The translations under genes and the position numbers were made by a program. Shown here piece after piece: positions 20,656-32,545 of a stretch of 64,000 nucleotides of DNA. Source of the DNA: Achatina immaculata (lineage: Eukaryota > Mollusca > Gastropoda > Stylommatophora > Achatinidae); contig CM019699.1 in assembly GCA_009760885.1 (NCBI GenBank), forward strand, positions 42,482,268 to 42,546,267. Reading direction: 5' to 3'. Position 1 is the first letter of the stretch; each line of letters opens with the position of its first letter. The notes below the pieces were generated by a model, which was not told the DNA's origin, made no database searches, and saw nothing but the letters and a program-made list of their open reading frames with translations.

Positions 20656-21780
20656 TACGAGGCTGATTGATAAGTTCATGGCCTAAGGTACAAAGGATTA
20701 TTTGTTGACAACTTTTTTGGGTTATTTCTTAACATAGTCCCCTTGCAAGTTTATGCACTTAGTCCAGCAATATTGGAGCATGGGGATCCCTTCTTTGTAA
20801 AAGTCAGCATCTTGTGCCAGTAGAAAGTGGTCTACAGCATGAATGACGTCATCATCTGAAGCAAATTTGCGACCACTGAGCTCCTTTTTGAGTTTGGTAA
20901 ACAGGTAATAGTCCAAATGGGCCAAATCTGGGGAATAAGTTCAAGAAACTGGAAGCCGAATTCATGGATGGCAGCCATTGCTACCGCTGACTTGTGAACT
21001 GGAGCATTGTCTTGATGAAAGATGACTCCTCTCGTCAATTTCCCTCAATGCTTTTTCATCAATTTGACCCGCACCTGCTTCACAAGATTAGTGTAATAGG
21101 CCCTGGTGACCATTCTGCCCTTTTGAAGTTACCAATAGCACACCTTCTTAATCCCAAAAGATGGAAGCCATCACTTTGCCTGCAGACAGAACCACCCTTG
21201 CTTTCTCTGGAGGTGAGGATCCATGATGTTTCCACTGCTTTGACTGTTCTTTGGTTTCTGGTTGAAGTCTCATCCATACTCACAAATTGCAGAAGAAACT
21301 TTTCAGGATCTGCAGAAAAGTGGCCAAGGTTGTCTCTTGACATGTTGAGATGCTGTTGTTTGTGATCAGCTCCAAGAAGTTTTTGGGACCCATCAAGCAG
21401 AGACCTTTATCATTGTGAATAATGGCATGAACACATTCCTGGGAGATGCCCAACTCAGTAGCAATGTATCGCTCAGTTAGTCATTGATCCTCCATTATCA
21501 TGTCATGGATTCTGCTGGTGGTCTTATCGGTGGTTACCATTCTTGGTCTTCCTGGATGGGGATCATCTTCCAGACTCTCCCTTCCATGTTTGAAATGAGC
21601 TGCCCATTTCTTCACTGTGCTGTAAGAAGGGGCACTCTCCCCTATAGTCTCTACCATATCCTCATGGATATATTCTTTGATGATAAGCCCTTGATGCAGA
21701 GGTAGTGAATGACTGCTCGATGAGAAATGTTATCAATTTTCTCAATTTCTACCACCCCTTACCACTTCAGTAGCCTGTTA
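20656..21780 (-). mobile_element. Mariner-type DNA transposon relic
   Basis: The left end has the target TA (20656-20657) followed by the terminal repeat CGAGGCTGATTGATAAG. Minus-strand frames give transposase in order: an N-terminal helix-turn-helix region (HRAVIHYLCIKG, YSTVKKWAAHFK-like), SMDETS with the first catalytic Asp (about 21275), FHQDNAPVHKSA with the second Asp (about 21015), and YSPDLAHLDYYLF with the third (about 20920). The last two lie about 34 residues apart, as in mariner D,D34D enzymes. At least five frame breaks divide it. I could not find the matching right terminal repeat, so the 5' end on the minus strand is lost or diverged. Cut-and-paste transposition is no longer possible for this copy. 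Confidence 0.88.
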
Positions 21781-21877
21781 AAAAAAAAAATTGTTGCAGT
21801 TAATTTCTTGAAACTTGGTGTTTAATCTTACAAAATGATATGCATGAAAATACAGCTTTCAGAAGATAGAGATACAA

Positions 21878-22000
21878 ATGGATGAAGGTATCATCAGACA
21901 GAGGCAATACCAGACAAAGGTATCAACAGACAGAGGCAATACCAGATAAAGGTATCAACAGACAAAGGCAATATCAGATAAAGGTATCATCAGACAGCAA
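21878..22000. repeat. 32-bp tandem repeat, about 4 copies
   Basis: The unit is CAAAGGTATCAACAGACAGA GGCAATACCAGA, with ATAAAGG/ACAAAGG and ATC/AAC variants. It is unrelated in sequence to the 32-bp array left of the mariner. Confidence 0.85.
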
Positions 22001-23130
22001 CTGGTAGAGATGTCTGTGGATTTTATTTGTGTCTGAAAAGATAAAAACATCATAATTTACTGATGTATATCAGATATCAGAATAATGCAGTATTATCTTG
22101 AAAATCAGAACTTGTTGAAAATAACCACAACAACTTTTATATTTTTCGATCATGCAAAAACTCCAGTTGTGAGTAGTATTTTGAAGAATACTGACTGTTG
22201 CAAGATATTTCAGGAATTGCAGATTTTTAGATCTCCCTGTTTCCATTCTTCTGTCAGTGAAGACTGGAGTTGGGGATTTACTATAACGAAGTTATTACAG
22301 AATTGCAGATTCAGCTTATCTCCCCTTTTTTGTCTTATGCTGGCTATTGAAATATGTTAATGTAATCATCATAAGTGTGTGTATATATATGTTAGTATGA
22401 GTGTAATCATATGTGTATATATATATGTGTAAGTATAACCATAAATGTGTGTATATGTATACTGGTATGTATGTATGTAATCCTTTCTAATTTCATCTTT
22501 CTGTCTTCCTCTCTTCCTCAGAATGTGTGGTCTATTTTTCGAAGAGTTTCACCAGAAAACCAGAAAGACATTTTTTTTTTCGAAATTTAAAAGGGGCTGA
22601 TAAGCTGCTAATGCCTTCTGAAAAAAAACCAATATATTCTTGTTTATTTATTTTACTGATTACTGCAGCATAAATAAAATTCTTCAAATCTGTGTTACTT
22701 TGAAGAGGACTAGATATATGAAGAGAAGGAATATGGAGAGGGATAAGAGGTATAAAGAGGAGAGATTCTAGAATCTACAAATAACATGTGCTCTGGTCAG
22801 TTCATACAGATGTCACTGTGCATTCACTGGATACAACCTAAGACTAGTGTGACACTGACAATAAAGATTTGTGCAGTTACAAATTGTTGCCTTTCAGAAA
22901 GGACCATGATACAATAACTTCTCTGGGCTGTGATATGTGATCAAATACAGCCCAGTTTCCTGAAATCTCCAGAATATTTTGTGATTGATTCTTTTATTAA
23001 CCCCAAAATGGCTAACAGTATCATTAGTGAAATGTACACAGCTTTTGTATGGCATGGGCAACTTCCTATTCAGTGTGATTGTCTGTAGATATAAGTTCAT
23101 TAACATAAAGAATGAGTTGCTTGATTTGGT
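22001..23130. other. No gene seen; one TG/TA-rich tract
   Basis: 22370-22480 is a mixed (TG)n/(TA)n/(GTAT)n tract. The remainder is AT-rich with short chance frames only. No conserved domain, RNA or element end was recognised. Confidence 0.5.
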
Positions 23131-23132
23131 GT

Positions 23133-23268
23133 GCTGATGTTAAACCAGCTTTATAATACATGTTTTTATCAGAAACCAACTTTATAATACATGTTTTTAT
23201 CAGAAACCAAATTTATAATACAGGTTTTATCATAAACCAACTTTATAATACATGTTTTTATCAGGTAA
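23133..23268. repeat. 31-bp tandem repeat, 4 copies
   Basis: Unit AAACCAACTTTATAATACAT GTTTTTATCAG; the third copy has a 1-bp-shorter T run. Confidence 0.88.
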
Positions 23269-23529
23269 CCATTTCAAACCTGTGCTTGCTGGCTTGTCAG
23301 CATGAAAATATTAGTTAGTGCTAATATTTTTTTGTCTTTTAATATCTTGAACAAGACATTGTTTCTATCAAGTGATAAATCAACTTCACTCCTCTGATGT
23401 TTCAGCAAAACTGAAATCTTTTGTATGTTTTTATACTCAGGAATGTTCTTTTCTAGATCATTTGATCTTCTCAGAGTGTTGGTGAGTTTTAACTCTTGCT
23501 GGCATATGTTCATAATTTATTAATTTATT

Positions 23530-23752
23530 TCTCATGGTATTTCTATCTATATGATTTCTTATGGTATTTCTATCTATATGATTTCACATAGTATTTCTAT
23601 TTATATGATTTCTCATGGTATTTCTATCTATAAGATTTCTCATGGTAGTTCTATCTATATGATTTCTTATGGTATTTCTATCTATATGATTTCTCATGGT
23701 ATTTCTATTTATATGATTTCTCATGGTATTTCTATCTATATGATATTTTATG
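23530..23752. repeat. 27-bp tandem repeat, about 8 copies
   Basis: Unit ATGGTATTTCTATCTATATG ATTTCTC/T. The length is a multiple of three, so a 9-residue repeat appears in both strands' frames (ISHGISIYM and its complement). These are not credible genes. Confidence 0.9.
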
Positions 23753-24039
23753 ATGTTTATATCTTCAAAGTTCAATAGATGTTATCTCACATTTCTCTTG
23801 TCATCATTCACAAGATGGTCTTTGTATGACATTCCAGTGGTTCTTCTCATAAATTTAATTTCTGTGGCTGAAAATGGTTATAAATATGCAATCTTATGAA
23901 ACAACAGAACAAATACATTGATGAACATTATATAGTACAGCACATAGTTATCTGTTCTGTCCACAAAGTAAAGATGGGAACAAATAAAGTTACTGCTTCC
24001 TTGTAACTATCAAATGAAGTTACATCTACATAAAATTAC

Positions 24040-24490
24040 CAAGTGAAGTTGTGTCTGTCTGTCAGCTGAAGTTGTTGTCACAGGCAAGTGAGATTTATAG
24101 AACATTTCCTGAGAAGAGGAAAATTTGAACACACTGTGGCAACTGGAAAAATTGAAGGAAGAAAAGACAGAGGAAGACAGAGAGAGAAGTTATTGAATGG
24201 GCTGTCAGTGTGGCTATGAAGAAAGTCACCAGCGGATCTCATAATCAAGTCTAAAGACAGAGAATTGTGGAGAGAAATTATCGCCTACGCCACGCGGCAT
24301 GGCACTTGAATTGAAGTTGTTGTGTCTATCTGTAATTATCAGCTGAAGTTATTGTATCTACCTGTAATTATCAACTGAAGTTATTAAGTCTACCAGTAAT
24401 TATCAACTGAAGTTGCTGTGTCTATCAGTAATTATAAACTGAAGTTATAGTCGCCACCTGTATTTATCAACTGAAACTGTGTCTAACTGT
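24040..24490. repeat. ~32-bp tandem repeat split by an R5-like fragment
   Basis: Copies with GAAGTTATTGTGTCTACCTG and TAATTATCAACT run at 24312-24490. One to two diverged copies precede at 24040-24090. Between them lies the LINE 3' fragment at 24095-24308. Confidence 0.75.
24095..24308 (+). mobile_element. R5-related LINE 3' end, short
   Basis: The frame shows GKIEGRKDRGRQREKLLNG, a stop, then KSPADLIIKSKDRELWREII and ATRHGT with stop. This is the same terminal module as R5 (GKIEGRR, SPTELM, ASRHGT), but diverged, so it is a sister family. The ATG tail is missing and the sequence returns to the 32-bp array. Confidence 0.7.
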
Positions 24491-25284
24491 AAAATTTAAC
24501 AGAAATGTTTACCTTCATCAGCTGAAGTTGTTATCTTCTTTGTGAGCAGCACTTAAGTTCTCACAGTAAAGTGATGTTGGACAGTGTTGTATGGTTAGCA
24601 TTAAAAAAAAAGAAGAGACAAAGCACTCTAGGCATGATGAGAGAATTACCTGAAACTCAAACCACAGACTCATAGTGTCAGCTCATGATATGATGGAGAT
24701 CTTGCAATACAGGATTTATATAACATGAATAACATGCTGTAATAGGTTTCAGGAATTCCCAGAATGCACCTGCAGTGAGCTTATCAGAAGTCTTAGTTAC
24801 TATGAAGAGCACATATGGGTCTCTACCCCACTGGCCTACTTGAAGTATCACATAGGCCTCTTTTGAAATATCACACTGAACTTACTGAAGTGTCTTACTG
24901 GCCTCCCTGAAGTATCACAAAAGTCTAACACTGAGACCATGGCTTGGACAGCATCTTTATTAGATTTAGTTCAATGTTATTATCTTTGATTTATTATCTG
25001 TTCAGTCATTAGTACAAAGGAAAGTCAAGTTATTCACCATGGCATCAGCTGCTAAGAGCATTTAGACCATGGCAAAAGGGAGATACAACACCAATGCATT
25101 TATCTTCATTTGACACATCAGATGTCTTAGGCCTTACAAGATGAATAATACCAACACAGATGCATTATCAGGCTGAGTGGAGAAGATCCTCAAGTCACAC
25201 AAAGACATAAAACATATTCATCCTTACAAATAAATTCTGAGTTTTTAAAAATGTAATCTACTTAATTTAATGTAATGGAGCATC
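24491..25284. other. No gene seen
   Basis: AT-rich sequence with a loose repetition of GAAGTATCACA/CTGAAGTGTC phrases near 24840-24915. No ORF above 60 codons and no element motif. Confidence 0.5.
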
Positions 25285-26463
25285 CCCCTGGGAACAATTG
25301 TGTTAAGAGCACACTTATCTTAATATAGTGTTTGTGAGACAGGGAACATAGATCTGTTTGCTTAAAAACTCTGACCTACTTCTGTAGCCCAGAAACTTGT
25401 AGCAATCAACACTAATTGTAATTGTTATTTTTGTAAAATGTAATGTCAGGTTGGTGGATGGATGGGGACATGGAGATCTCTGGCGGGGATGAGGGAAGTC
25501 TGGTGTGAAACCAATGAATCCAGGACGTGACAAGCCTATGGGTCTTTACAACAATGGCTATCAGAATGATGTAAACAGAACAGAGCCAGTAGACTATAGG
25601 TGGCAGAGAATGAATATCGCTGAAGCACTCATCGGATTCCTCATCCCAAAGTTGGAGTGTCTTTGTGGAACTGTCTCAAAATCATCTGACATGGAGAAGG
25701 GACTAAAGTATAGCCACTAGAGGCTGGAAAACAAAGTTTTGGCCAGGCCGGCCTACACCACTATCTTCATGGCAGTCCAAACAAGACCACAGTCTGCTTT
25801 AGCAAGGAAAGGTGCTGAAGTCGGAGTTACCCAGCCAAAAGTCGCATCGCAAAAATCAGGGTAATACGCATTATCGCTAATGAAATGTCTCTATCTGCAG
25901 TTTTAAAACATGGTGCTCGCCCTGTGAAGACTAACCAGGCAGGTGCAGTGCCGGGCCCCCTGCCTCGAAAGGGTCCACCCAATGCTACTGGAGGTCCTCT
26001 CATTTCATCTTGTGGAGCCAGGAGACATGAGAGTAAAGCTACTGGCCAAAAATACAATGGAAGAAAACTGCCAAAAAGCAAGAACTTAAAATAATGCAGT
26101 GGAATGCTGAGGGTGTCAGCAGTGTTAGAGATGGCTATAGCAAAAAGGTGGAACTAGAGAACATACTCTTTTGCAGAGCAGGTAAGTATATGTAGCATAC
26201 AGGAGACACACCTAACCAAAGATGCCGCCTTTAAAATCAGAGGTTACCAGTGTTTTAGATCAGACTGACAGGACAGAAAAAAAGGAGTACTCTCATTTGT
26301 TAAGAATAACATCAGCGCATATCAGGTGGGAGTGTACATGGAAGGAGCCGAATACCAGATGATCCATTTAAAAACCAGTAATACAGATTTCCACCTCCTT
26401 AACTATTAATGTCCTAATGACCGCCCACTTGCTCTAGAAACAATCCCACACAAAGAAAGACCG

Positions 26464-26997
26464 ATGGTCTGTGGTGATTTTAACAGCCATTCCCAGAGCT
26501 GGGGCTATGACCACATAGACAAGAGAGGAGAGGAAGTTGAGAGCTGGCAGGATGATAATGGACTTCTCTTGATCAACCAGCCAATGGATCCCCCAACATT
26601 TTACTCAAGGGCTTGGCATACAACCTCAACACCAGATCTGGCATTCCACTCTCCAGACCTGAAGTGGAAGATTACATGCGAAGTTGGAAAACAACTTGGA
26701 GGTAGCGACTATCGACCGGTCTTCCTGACACTAGAAAATGAACTCCTTAACACCAGTAGCCCTCTCCCCAGATGGAGCTATAAAAAAGCAAACTGGACAA
26801 TGTACAGACATCGTACAGGTATCATGGTGGGACAGCTGTCCATAGAAGGTAAGGATATTAATAGCATAGTGAAGGAATTCAATGCTTGTATCCTTCAGGA
26901 CTCCCATGAAACCATTCCCAGAGGAGCTCATAGGGATTATAAACCATACTGGTCTAGTGAGCTGAGAAAACTCCATGATGACGTGGAAACAGCTTGA
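26464..26997 (+). pseudogene. Endonuclease domain of I1 copy 1
   Basis: The 177-codon frame opens on the catalytic block VCGDFNSHSQSWG and includes the FYSRAWHTTSTPDLAF strand. The final motif reads GSDYRPV where copy 3 reads GSDHRPV. The histidine that acts as general base in APE-type nucleases is thus Tyr here, which alone should abolish nicking. The frame ends in TGA where copy 3 has CGA. Confidence 0.85.
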
Positions 26998-27558
26998 AAG
27001 CAAGCAGAAAATCGACCATGCCAAGAACACCACAAGAATTACCAACATGCTAAAGCCAAATTTCAGACAGCCAAGCTGCAAGCCAGACGGGAAAGTTGGA
27101 GAGAGAAAACAGAGTCCCTAAACTTTGAAAAGGATGGAAGAAAACAGTGGAAACTAATCAAACAGTTAAATGATGAGAGTACAAGAAGAAGTACAAAGAT
27201 TACACTAATAGAGGATGGGAAAACTCTTACAGGTAAGCAGGTAGCAAATCACTTTGCTCCCATGTTTGCGCAAGACTGCAACATTGATATCCATCCAGAG
27301 AAAGAGCATACAGTGCGTATTAATCCACAGAAAGAAGAGGAACAAATCAGAAAAGTGGAGGTCATGGATGCACCAATCACATGCAGCGAGTTAGACCTAG
27401 CAGTCAGTAAACTGAAACCAAGGAAATCACTAGGACCAGATGGAGTGTCCAATGAAATGATCAAGAACCTGGGAATAGCAGCAATGGGAAAGCTGTTGGA
27501 TATTTTCAATATGTGCTGAAGCACAGGTAAGTTACCTCAAATCTGGAAGGAAGCAAGG

Positions 27559-28953
27559 ATGGTACCACTGCTAAAGCCATGGAAAAATAGTGATACAGCC
27601 TCCAACTACAGGCCAATCAGTCTCACTAGCTGCCTCTGCAAAATGATGGAACGCATCATTGACCTGAGGCTAAAATGGTACCTAGAAAGTGAAAACCTTC
27701 TCATTCCACAACAACCAGGATGTAGGCAGTACTACAGTATAGAAGATCAAGTGACCTATCTCTCTCAAGAGATTGAGGATGCATTCCAAGACAAAAACCT
27801 TATACTAGCAGCGTGGATAGACCTGAGGAAAGCCTTTGATAAAGTATGGAAAAAAGGTCTGCTGTGGAAACTAAGAAACTGCAATGTGAATGGAAGACTG
27901 TACAACTGGATAAAGTCCTATTTACACAATAGAAGAGCTAGAGTAGTAATGGATGGACACAAAAGCCAGAAAGTACTTCTGCGACACGATATACCACAAG
28001 GAGGAGTCCTTTCACCTACACTATTCCTTGTATTCATTAATGACCTGGTCAAGGAACTTCCCTATGGAATCAAAGTGGCACTGTATGCAGATGATCTGGT
28101 CATGTGGTGTACAGATGAATATGTGACAGTTGCTACACAGAGACTCCAAAGAGCAGCAGACATCTTGACATCATGGACAAACAAATGGTGTGTAAGTATC
28201 AACACAGAGAAATCAAGTACCACTCTGTTCACTCTCTCATCTAAACAGAAAGCAGGTAAGATATTTGTAAATGAAATATCCTTAAGGATGGACAACCAAC
28301 CCACTTACTTAGGAGTGACTCTTGACTCAAAACTGCCGTGGAAGCAACACATCAACAGTGCAGAAGCAAAAGCCAGAAGAAAACTAGCCATATTAAGAAA
28401 ATTGAGTGGAACCACATGGGGAGCTAGTGAAAGAATCCTCAAGAATGTATATCAGCAAAGTATTCTACCACATTTAGAATATGGCTCAACATCTTGGTGT
28501 ACAGCATCAAACACTACGCTGCATAATCTAGACAAGGTACAAAATCGGTCACTACGGATTATCACAGGTGCCATGAGGTCCACACCAGTAGTAGAAATGC
28601 AGAAAATAGTTGGTGTTCAAGCGCTAAAGGAACGTAGAGACACAAAGGTCATGACCATGGGAGAGAAATTCCTTAGCTCTGTAAGCCATCCCCTGAAGGA
28701 GAGATTCAATAAATTGGCACTAAGACAGCTTAAAAGAAGCAGCTTCATTCATCAGGCCAAGCGTATGCGTAAGCTGATACCTGGCCTTCCAACTGTAGTC
28801 GCTCCATTATCATCTGTACCAGAGCATACATCGTGGAAAGAACCAGATTATACACAAATAACTATTCAGACTGAAGTGAAAGGTGTGCAGAAAGGTGAGA
28901 TGAAAAGCAGTCTTGTAAGATCAACAGCCACACTTAGTGTTCTAGATGACTAA
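27559..28953 (+). pseudogene. Reverse transcriptase of I1 copy 1
   Basis: An uninterrupted 464-codon block from the finger motif NYRPISLTS to the end of the connector. Palm motifs are WIDLRKAFD (A), PQGGVLSPTLF (B) and YADD (C), followed by a thumb with HLEYGSTSW and QNRSLRIITGAMRSTP. Compared with copy 3 the block lacks an internal frameshift, but it is isolated by stops at 27519 and 28951. RNase H follows in the same frame after the second stop. Confidence 0.85.
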
Positions 28954-28969
28954 TATCCATGTGACACCT

Positions 28970-29768
28970 GGATACATGTATATACAGATGGATCTGCACA
29001 TAATGCCATAAAGAATGGAGGGGCAGGAGCACATATTGAATATCCAAACAATACCACTGGCAAGATTTCCATACCCACTGGAAAATACTGCAACAACTTT
29101 GATGCAGAAGTTAGGGCAATTATTGCTGCAGTTGAAAAACTATCAGACTCCAGAATTGACTCGTGCCCTGTAGTAATTCTCACAGATGCAAGAACAGTAT
29201 TGGAAGCTCTTCAGTGCAACAAACTACCAGACCTTAAGGATTCCGTGTCAAAAATTGGCTTACAACACAGAGTCACTTTGCAGTGGATTCCCACTGTGGG
29301 ATACCAGGCAACAAGAAAGCTGACCATCTGGCCAAAGAGGGGACTGAAATGGAGCAACCAGACATACCAATCACCTATAATCAGAAGAAAAGCATGATAA
29401 AAACCTACAGGAAGCCACAAACACCACCACATGATGACTATCACATGCTAAACAGATAGAAACAAGTCACCATTTTCCGTCTCTGATCAGAACACAGCCA
29501 ACTCTGAAGTCATATGCATACAAAGTTTAAGGTTGGTACTACTAATCTATGTACATGTGCCCAGGTGCCCCAAACTGTGGAATGTATCCTCCAAAACTGC
29601 ATCAACTATGAGACACTGAGAAATAATTACTGGCCCAGTGAAACCACTAAAGAAGATAAGCTCTATGGTTCCATACATGAATTACAAAAAAAAAACAGTG
29701 AAATTTGTCCACGAGACAGGAATGTAGATATAATATTATCAATCTGTGAATTATACATTTCTGACTAA
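28970..29768 (+). pseudogene. RNase H and C-terminal Cys/His segment of I1 copy 1
   Basis: VYTDGSAH and DAEVRAIIAA carry the first acidic residues, ILTDARTVLEAL the next. The WIPSHCGIPGNEKADHLAK block is damaged by a 4-bp loss (WIPTVGYQ in the new frame). The tail frame at 29514-29768 reads TCAQVPQTVECILQNC, in which the HILQ histidine has become Cys. Confidence 0.75.
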
Positions 29769-29769
29769 A

Positions 29770-31270
29770 GATGATGCTCTTGCTTAATACCGACTTTATC
29801 TTCTCACACATCCAGATCTCTGTTGTTTTTTATTAGGTTTCACAAACATTACACTTCACTAAATCAGAGGAAGTCCGATTAAATATTCCCTATAGAATTC
29901 ATTTAATTCTGACAAATAAGATATTTGACTTAGAATTCTCAACATCACTTGTACTAAGATGCAATATGACATAATTTTCGTTAGTTTCATCACTGAAGCA
30001 TACCAGTATCAAACTATCATACTCTACATGCAGCATTTTTCAGTGTTCTCCTATTTCACAATATTCTACACATTTGATAAGAGGAGAATTCTAAACTCTG
30101 TACTATATTCCATCTGAAACACGTGTTCATTCAGTTACATGACTAAATCACTGTACTCGAAGTTTCAAAGTCATAAATATTCATATCACTTGAAACACAG
30201 CTTTAATCTGTCCTAAAACTACTTCTGCAAGACCGTTTTTCCTGAGTATCTCTTGCTCTAATTGTCCATCTATTTCAAGTGTCATTACCTACGTCTTCTT
30301 TCTCTCTTGTGTCTTCTCTGGTGTGTCTGTCCTTCTCTTGTCTGGACCGGTCTCAGATAACTGACCGTCCTTGTTCCTCTGTCTTCAGGCTCTGTCCTCT
30401 GTCTTTACTTCTTCTTCCTCGTTCCCCCTACTTGGTTCCCCCTACTTGGTTCCCCCTACTTGGTTCCCCCTCTTTCTTCGTCATTTTTTCCCTTTTCTTG
30501 TCTCCTGTCTCCTTTTTATCCTCAAGTGCAGCTTGGTGGATTAACCAATAAGTATTTTGGCTCCACCCTTCAGATGTCCACTGGTTCCCATGAGCGTTCT
30601 GACTGTCCGTCATTCAAACTGCCCTGTGACTTATATGTCATAAGTCAATTGTCCAATAGCCCACGCCTCTAAATATTTCATTGATCAGCTGGCTGAGCTG
30701 GTCACTCCTTTATTTAAAAACTGTGTGCAATGGCGTCTAACGCGTGTCACCTAACAGGTGTCAAGTGTCAACTGCGACTATACAACTGTTATTTACCTAA
30801 GTCATTATCTTGCTATTTCATGTCAGAGGTTTTTTGTGTCCTTGCTTTTCATCGTGTCTGCTTTTTCTATTGTCTTTTCTATTTTGTTTACTCATGTCAA
30901 CATCCAGTCACTGCTTTGTTATCACTGGACGATCCTACTTTCTGGCATCCTTCCTTTGTCTCTCCTACACTGAGTCTCGTGCTTTTCTATTCAGTGTTTT
31001 CTTTTGTTTGCGTCTTGTTCTAGTGCCATGGAAGTTTTACACTTTTCTCTTCCTTTTTTTCGACCTACTTTTCTCTGTCGCTGTTCTATCTTACTCAGAA
31101 GAGAAGAAATTACTAACATTTCATGTATGTATAATACCTATGTTTAATGTTTTATACTTTGCATGAATTTTGAAATTGAAATAGCTCAAAATTAATTCAT
31201 GGGATGCAGAAAATTCTTGATCTGATCATGAATGTATTTTACTGTCGGATATTTATCTTCAAGTTCCTCC
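29770..31270. other. No gene established; pyrimidine-rich stretch with promoter-like motifs
   Basis: 30425-30475 is a 14-bp repeat (TTCCCCCTACTTGG, 3.5 copies) in a CT-rich block from 30270 to 30530. CCAAT at 30653-30657 and a TATA-like CTTTATTTAAAA at about 30707 are followed by a CpG-containing patch (GCGTCTAACGCGTG). This layout resembles an LTR or a promoter, but no paired terminal repeat or downstream coding frame could be linked to it. Confidence 0.3.
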
Positions 31271-31274
31271 CATC

Positions 31275-32545
31275 ATCCTGCTATCCTGTGTCATCATCAT
31301 CATCACCTTTCACTCCCTTCAGAGCATAAGCCACAGATAAAGGCACTCCAGTCATCCCTGTTCTTGGAATTATTTTCTGCTTCCTTCCACGTGTGTTCCT
31401 GTATCTCTTGTCTCCAAGCACTGTTATAATTTCTCTTCTCCAAGTAAGTCTAGGTTTTCAATTTCCTTGAGGAGTCAGTGCCTGTCTTGATATGCTGGTG
31501 TCAGGTTTCCCTAGTGTGTGATCAATCCATCTCCACTTCCTAGACATGATTTGTAGGTTCATAGGGTCTTGTCTTCCCCATTCTCAGACCTCCTCATTCC
31601 TGATCTTGTCCTGCCATTTAATGTTTAAAATCCTCCTCAAGCAGTAGTTCATGAATCTTTGTATCCTCTGTTGTATTGTCATAGTAATAACCCATGTCTC
31701 TGAACCATATAGTAGGACAGTCTTTACGTTTGTATGAAAAGCCTAAGTTTGGTTCTTGTTTTGATGTTCCTAGATGACCATATTTTGTTAAGTTGGATAA
31801 ATGCTGTCCTGGCCTTGGTTATTCTAACTTTAACATCCTTTTCCATTACCCTGTATTTATCCACTATGCTGCCTAAATATGTGAAATACTACAACTGGCA
31901 CTCCCTCAATTACCATGAGGCTATTGCTTGCACTATTACTTTTCATTATCTTTGTTTTTTGTCTGTTTATATATAGTCCCAGTTTAGCTGAATTCTTGCT
32001 TAAGATCTGAAGTTTCTTTTGCAGTTATGTGTAGCTGTGTGCCAGAAGTGCCACATCATCTGCAAAGTTAGATCTTCCAGTTGGTTTCACAATGTCCATT
32101 ATATGCCATTTCTTTTCCCTTGTGTGTTAGTTTTCATGATCCAATCAATTGCTAGAAGAAATAGGAATGGTGATAGCAAACATCCCTGCCACATGCCTTG
32201 TTTCCAATTCAAAACTTTCTGTGAGAGTTCCTCCATGCATGATACTGCAACTTGTTCCTTCACATATGGTCTTTATAAATTTTGTTATCTTGGCTGGAAT
32301 ACCATAGTGTTCCAGTAGTTTCCATAACATTCTCCAATCTAAACTATCGAGTGCCTTCTTGTAATCAATGAATGTAACTAATAGTCAAGAGTTCCACTCC
32401 ACTGACTGTTCTACTATTATTCGCACTGTAGCAATGTGGTCAGTACAAGATCTTTCTTGTATGAAACCTGCTTGCTCTTCTCTTAATTTAGTATCTACTG
32501 ATGTTTTAATTCTATTTAACAAAATCTTGCTGAAGATATTGTTGG
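31275..32545 (-). mobile_element. RTE-like LINE R4, 3' part (host of three insertions)
   Basis: The minus strand gives SKILLNRIKTSVDTKLREEQAGF (RT fingers), FIDYKKALDS (motif A), WKLLEHYGIPAKITKFIK and SFELETRHVAGM (motif B region, damaged). NFADDVALLAHS (motif C) follows, then INRQKTKIMKSNS, VLLYGSETWVITMTIQQRIQRF and RRILNIKWQDKIRNEE, and the end AYALKGVKG with (ATG)n at 31275-31290. Many stops show it is old. The 5' continuation lies beyond the R5 insertion. Confidence 0.82.

Larger units (their letters stand above)
25285..29733 (+). mobile_element. RNase-H LINE I1 copy 1, near full length, old
   Basis: It starts CCCCTGGGAACAA, the same terminus as the intact copy at 48360. A ~600-bp leader precedes the polyprotein. 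In order: MQWNAEGVSSV (APE start, 26096), CGDFNSHSQSWG (26470), GSDYRPVFL (26703), the linker, RT (YRPISLTSCLCK 27607, WIDLRKAFDKVW 27813, PQGGVLSPTLFLVFIND 27994, ALYADDLVMW 28078), thumb, RNase H (VYTDGSAH 28979, DAEVRAII 29101) and the Cys/His tail CTCAQVPQTVECILQNC. Stops or shifts occur near 26159, 26268, 26409, 26996, 27519, 28950, 29290 and 29456. The (GAA)n tail is lost and no target duplication is visible, so it is older than copy 3. Confidence 0.92.

Noticed and set aside
8111..24490. Direct-repeat arrays resembling CRISPR
   Set aside because: Units are contiguous tandem repeats with no unique spacers, no cas genes are present, and the context is eukaryotic.
25827..26094. Overlapping plus and minus ORFs in the I1 leader (also 48898-49146)
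   Set aside because: The plus frame leads into the endonuclease in copy 3; the minus frame is a shadow in GC-richer sequence.
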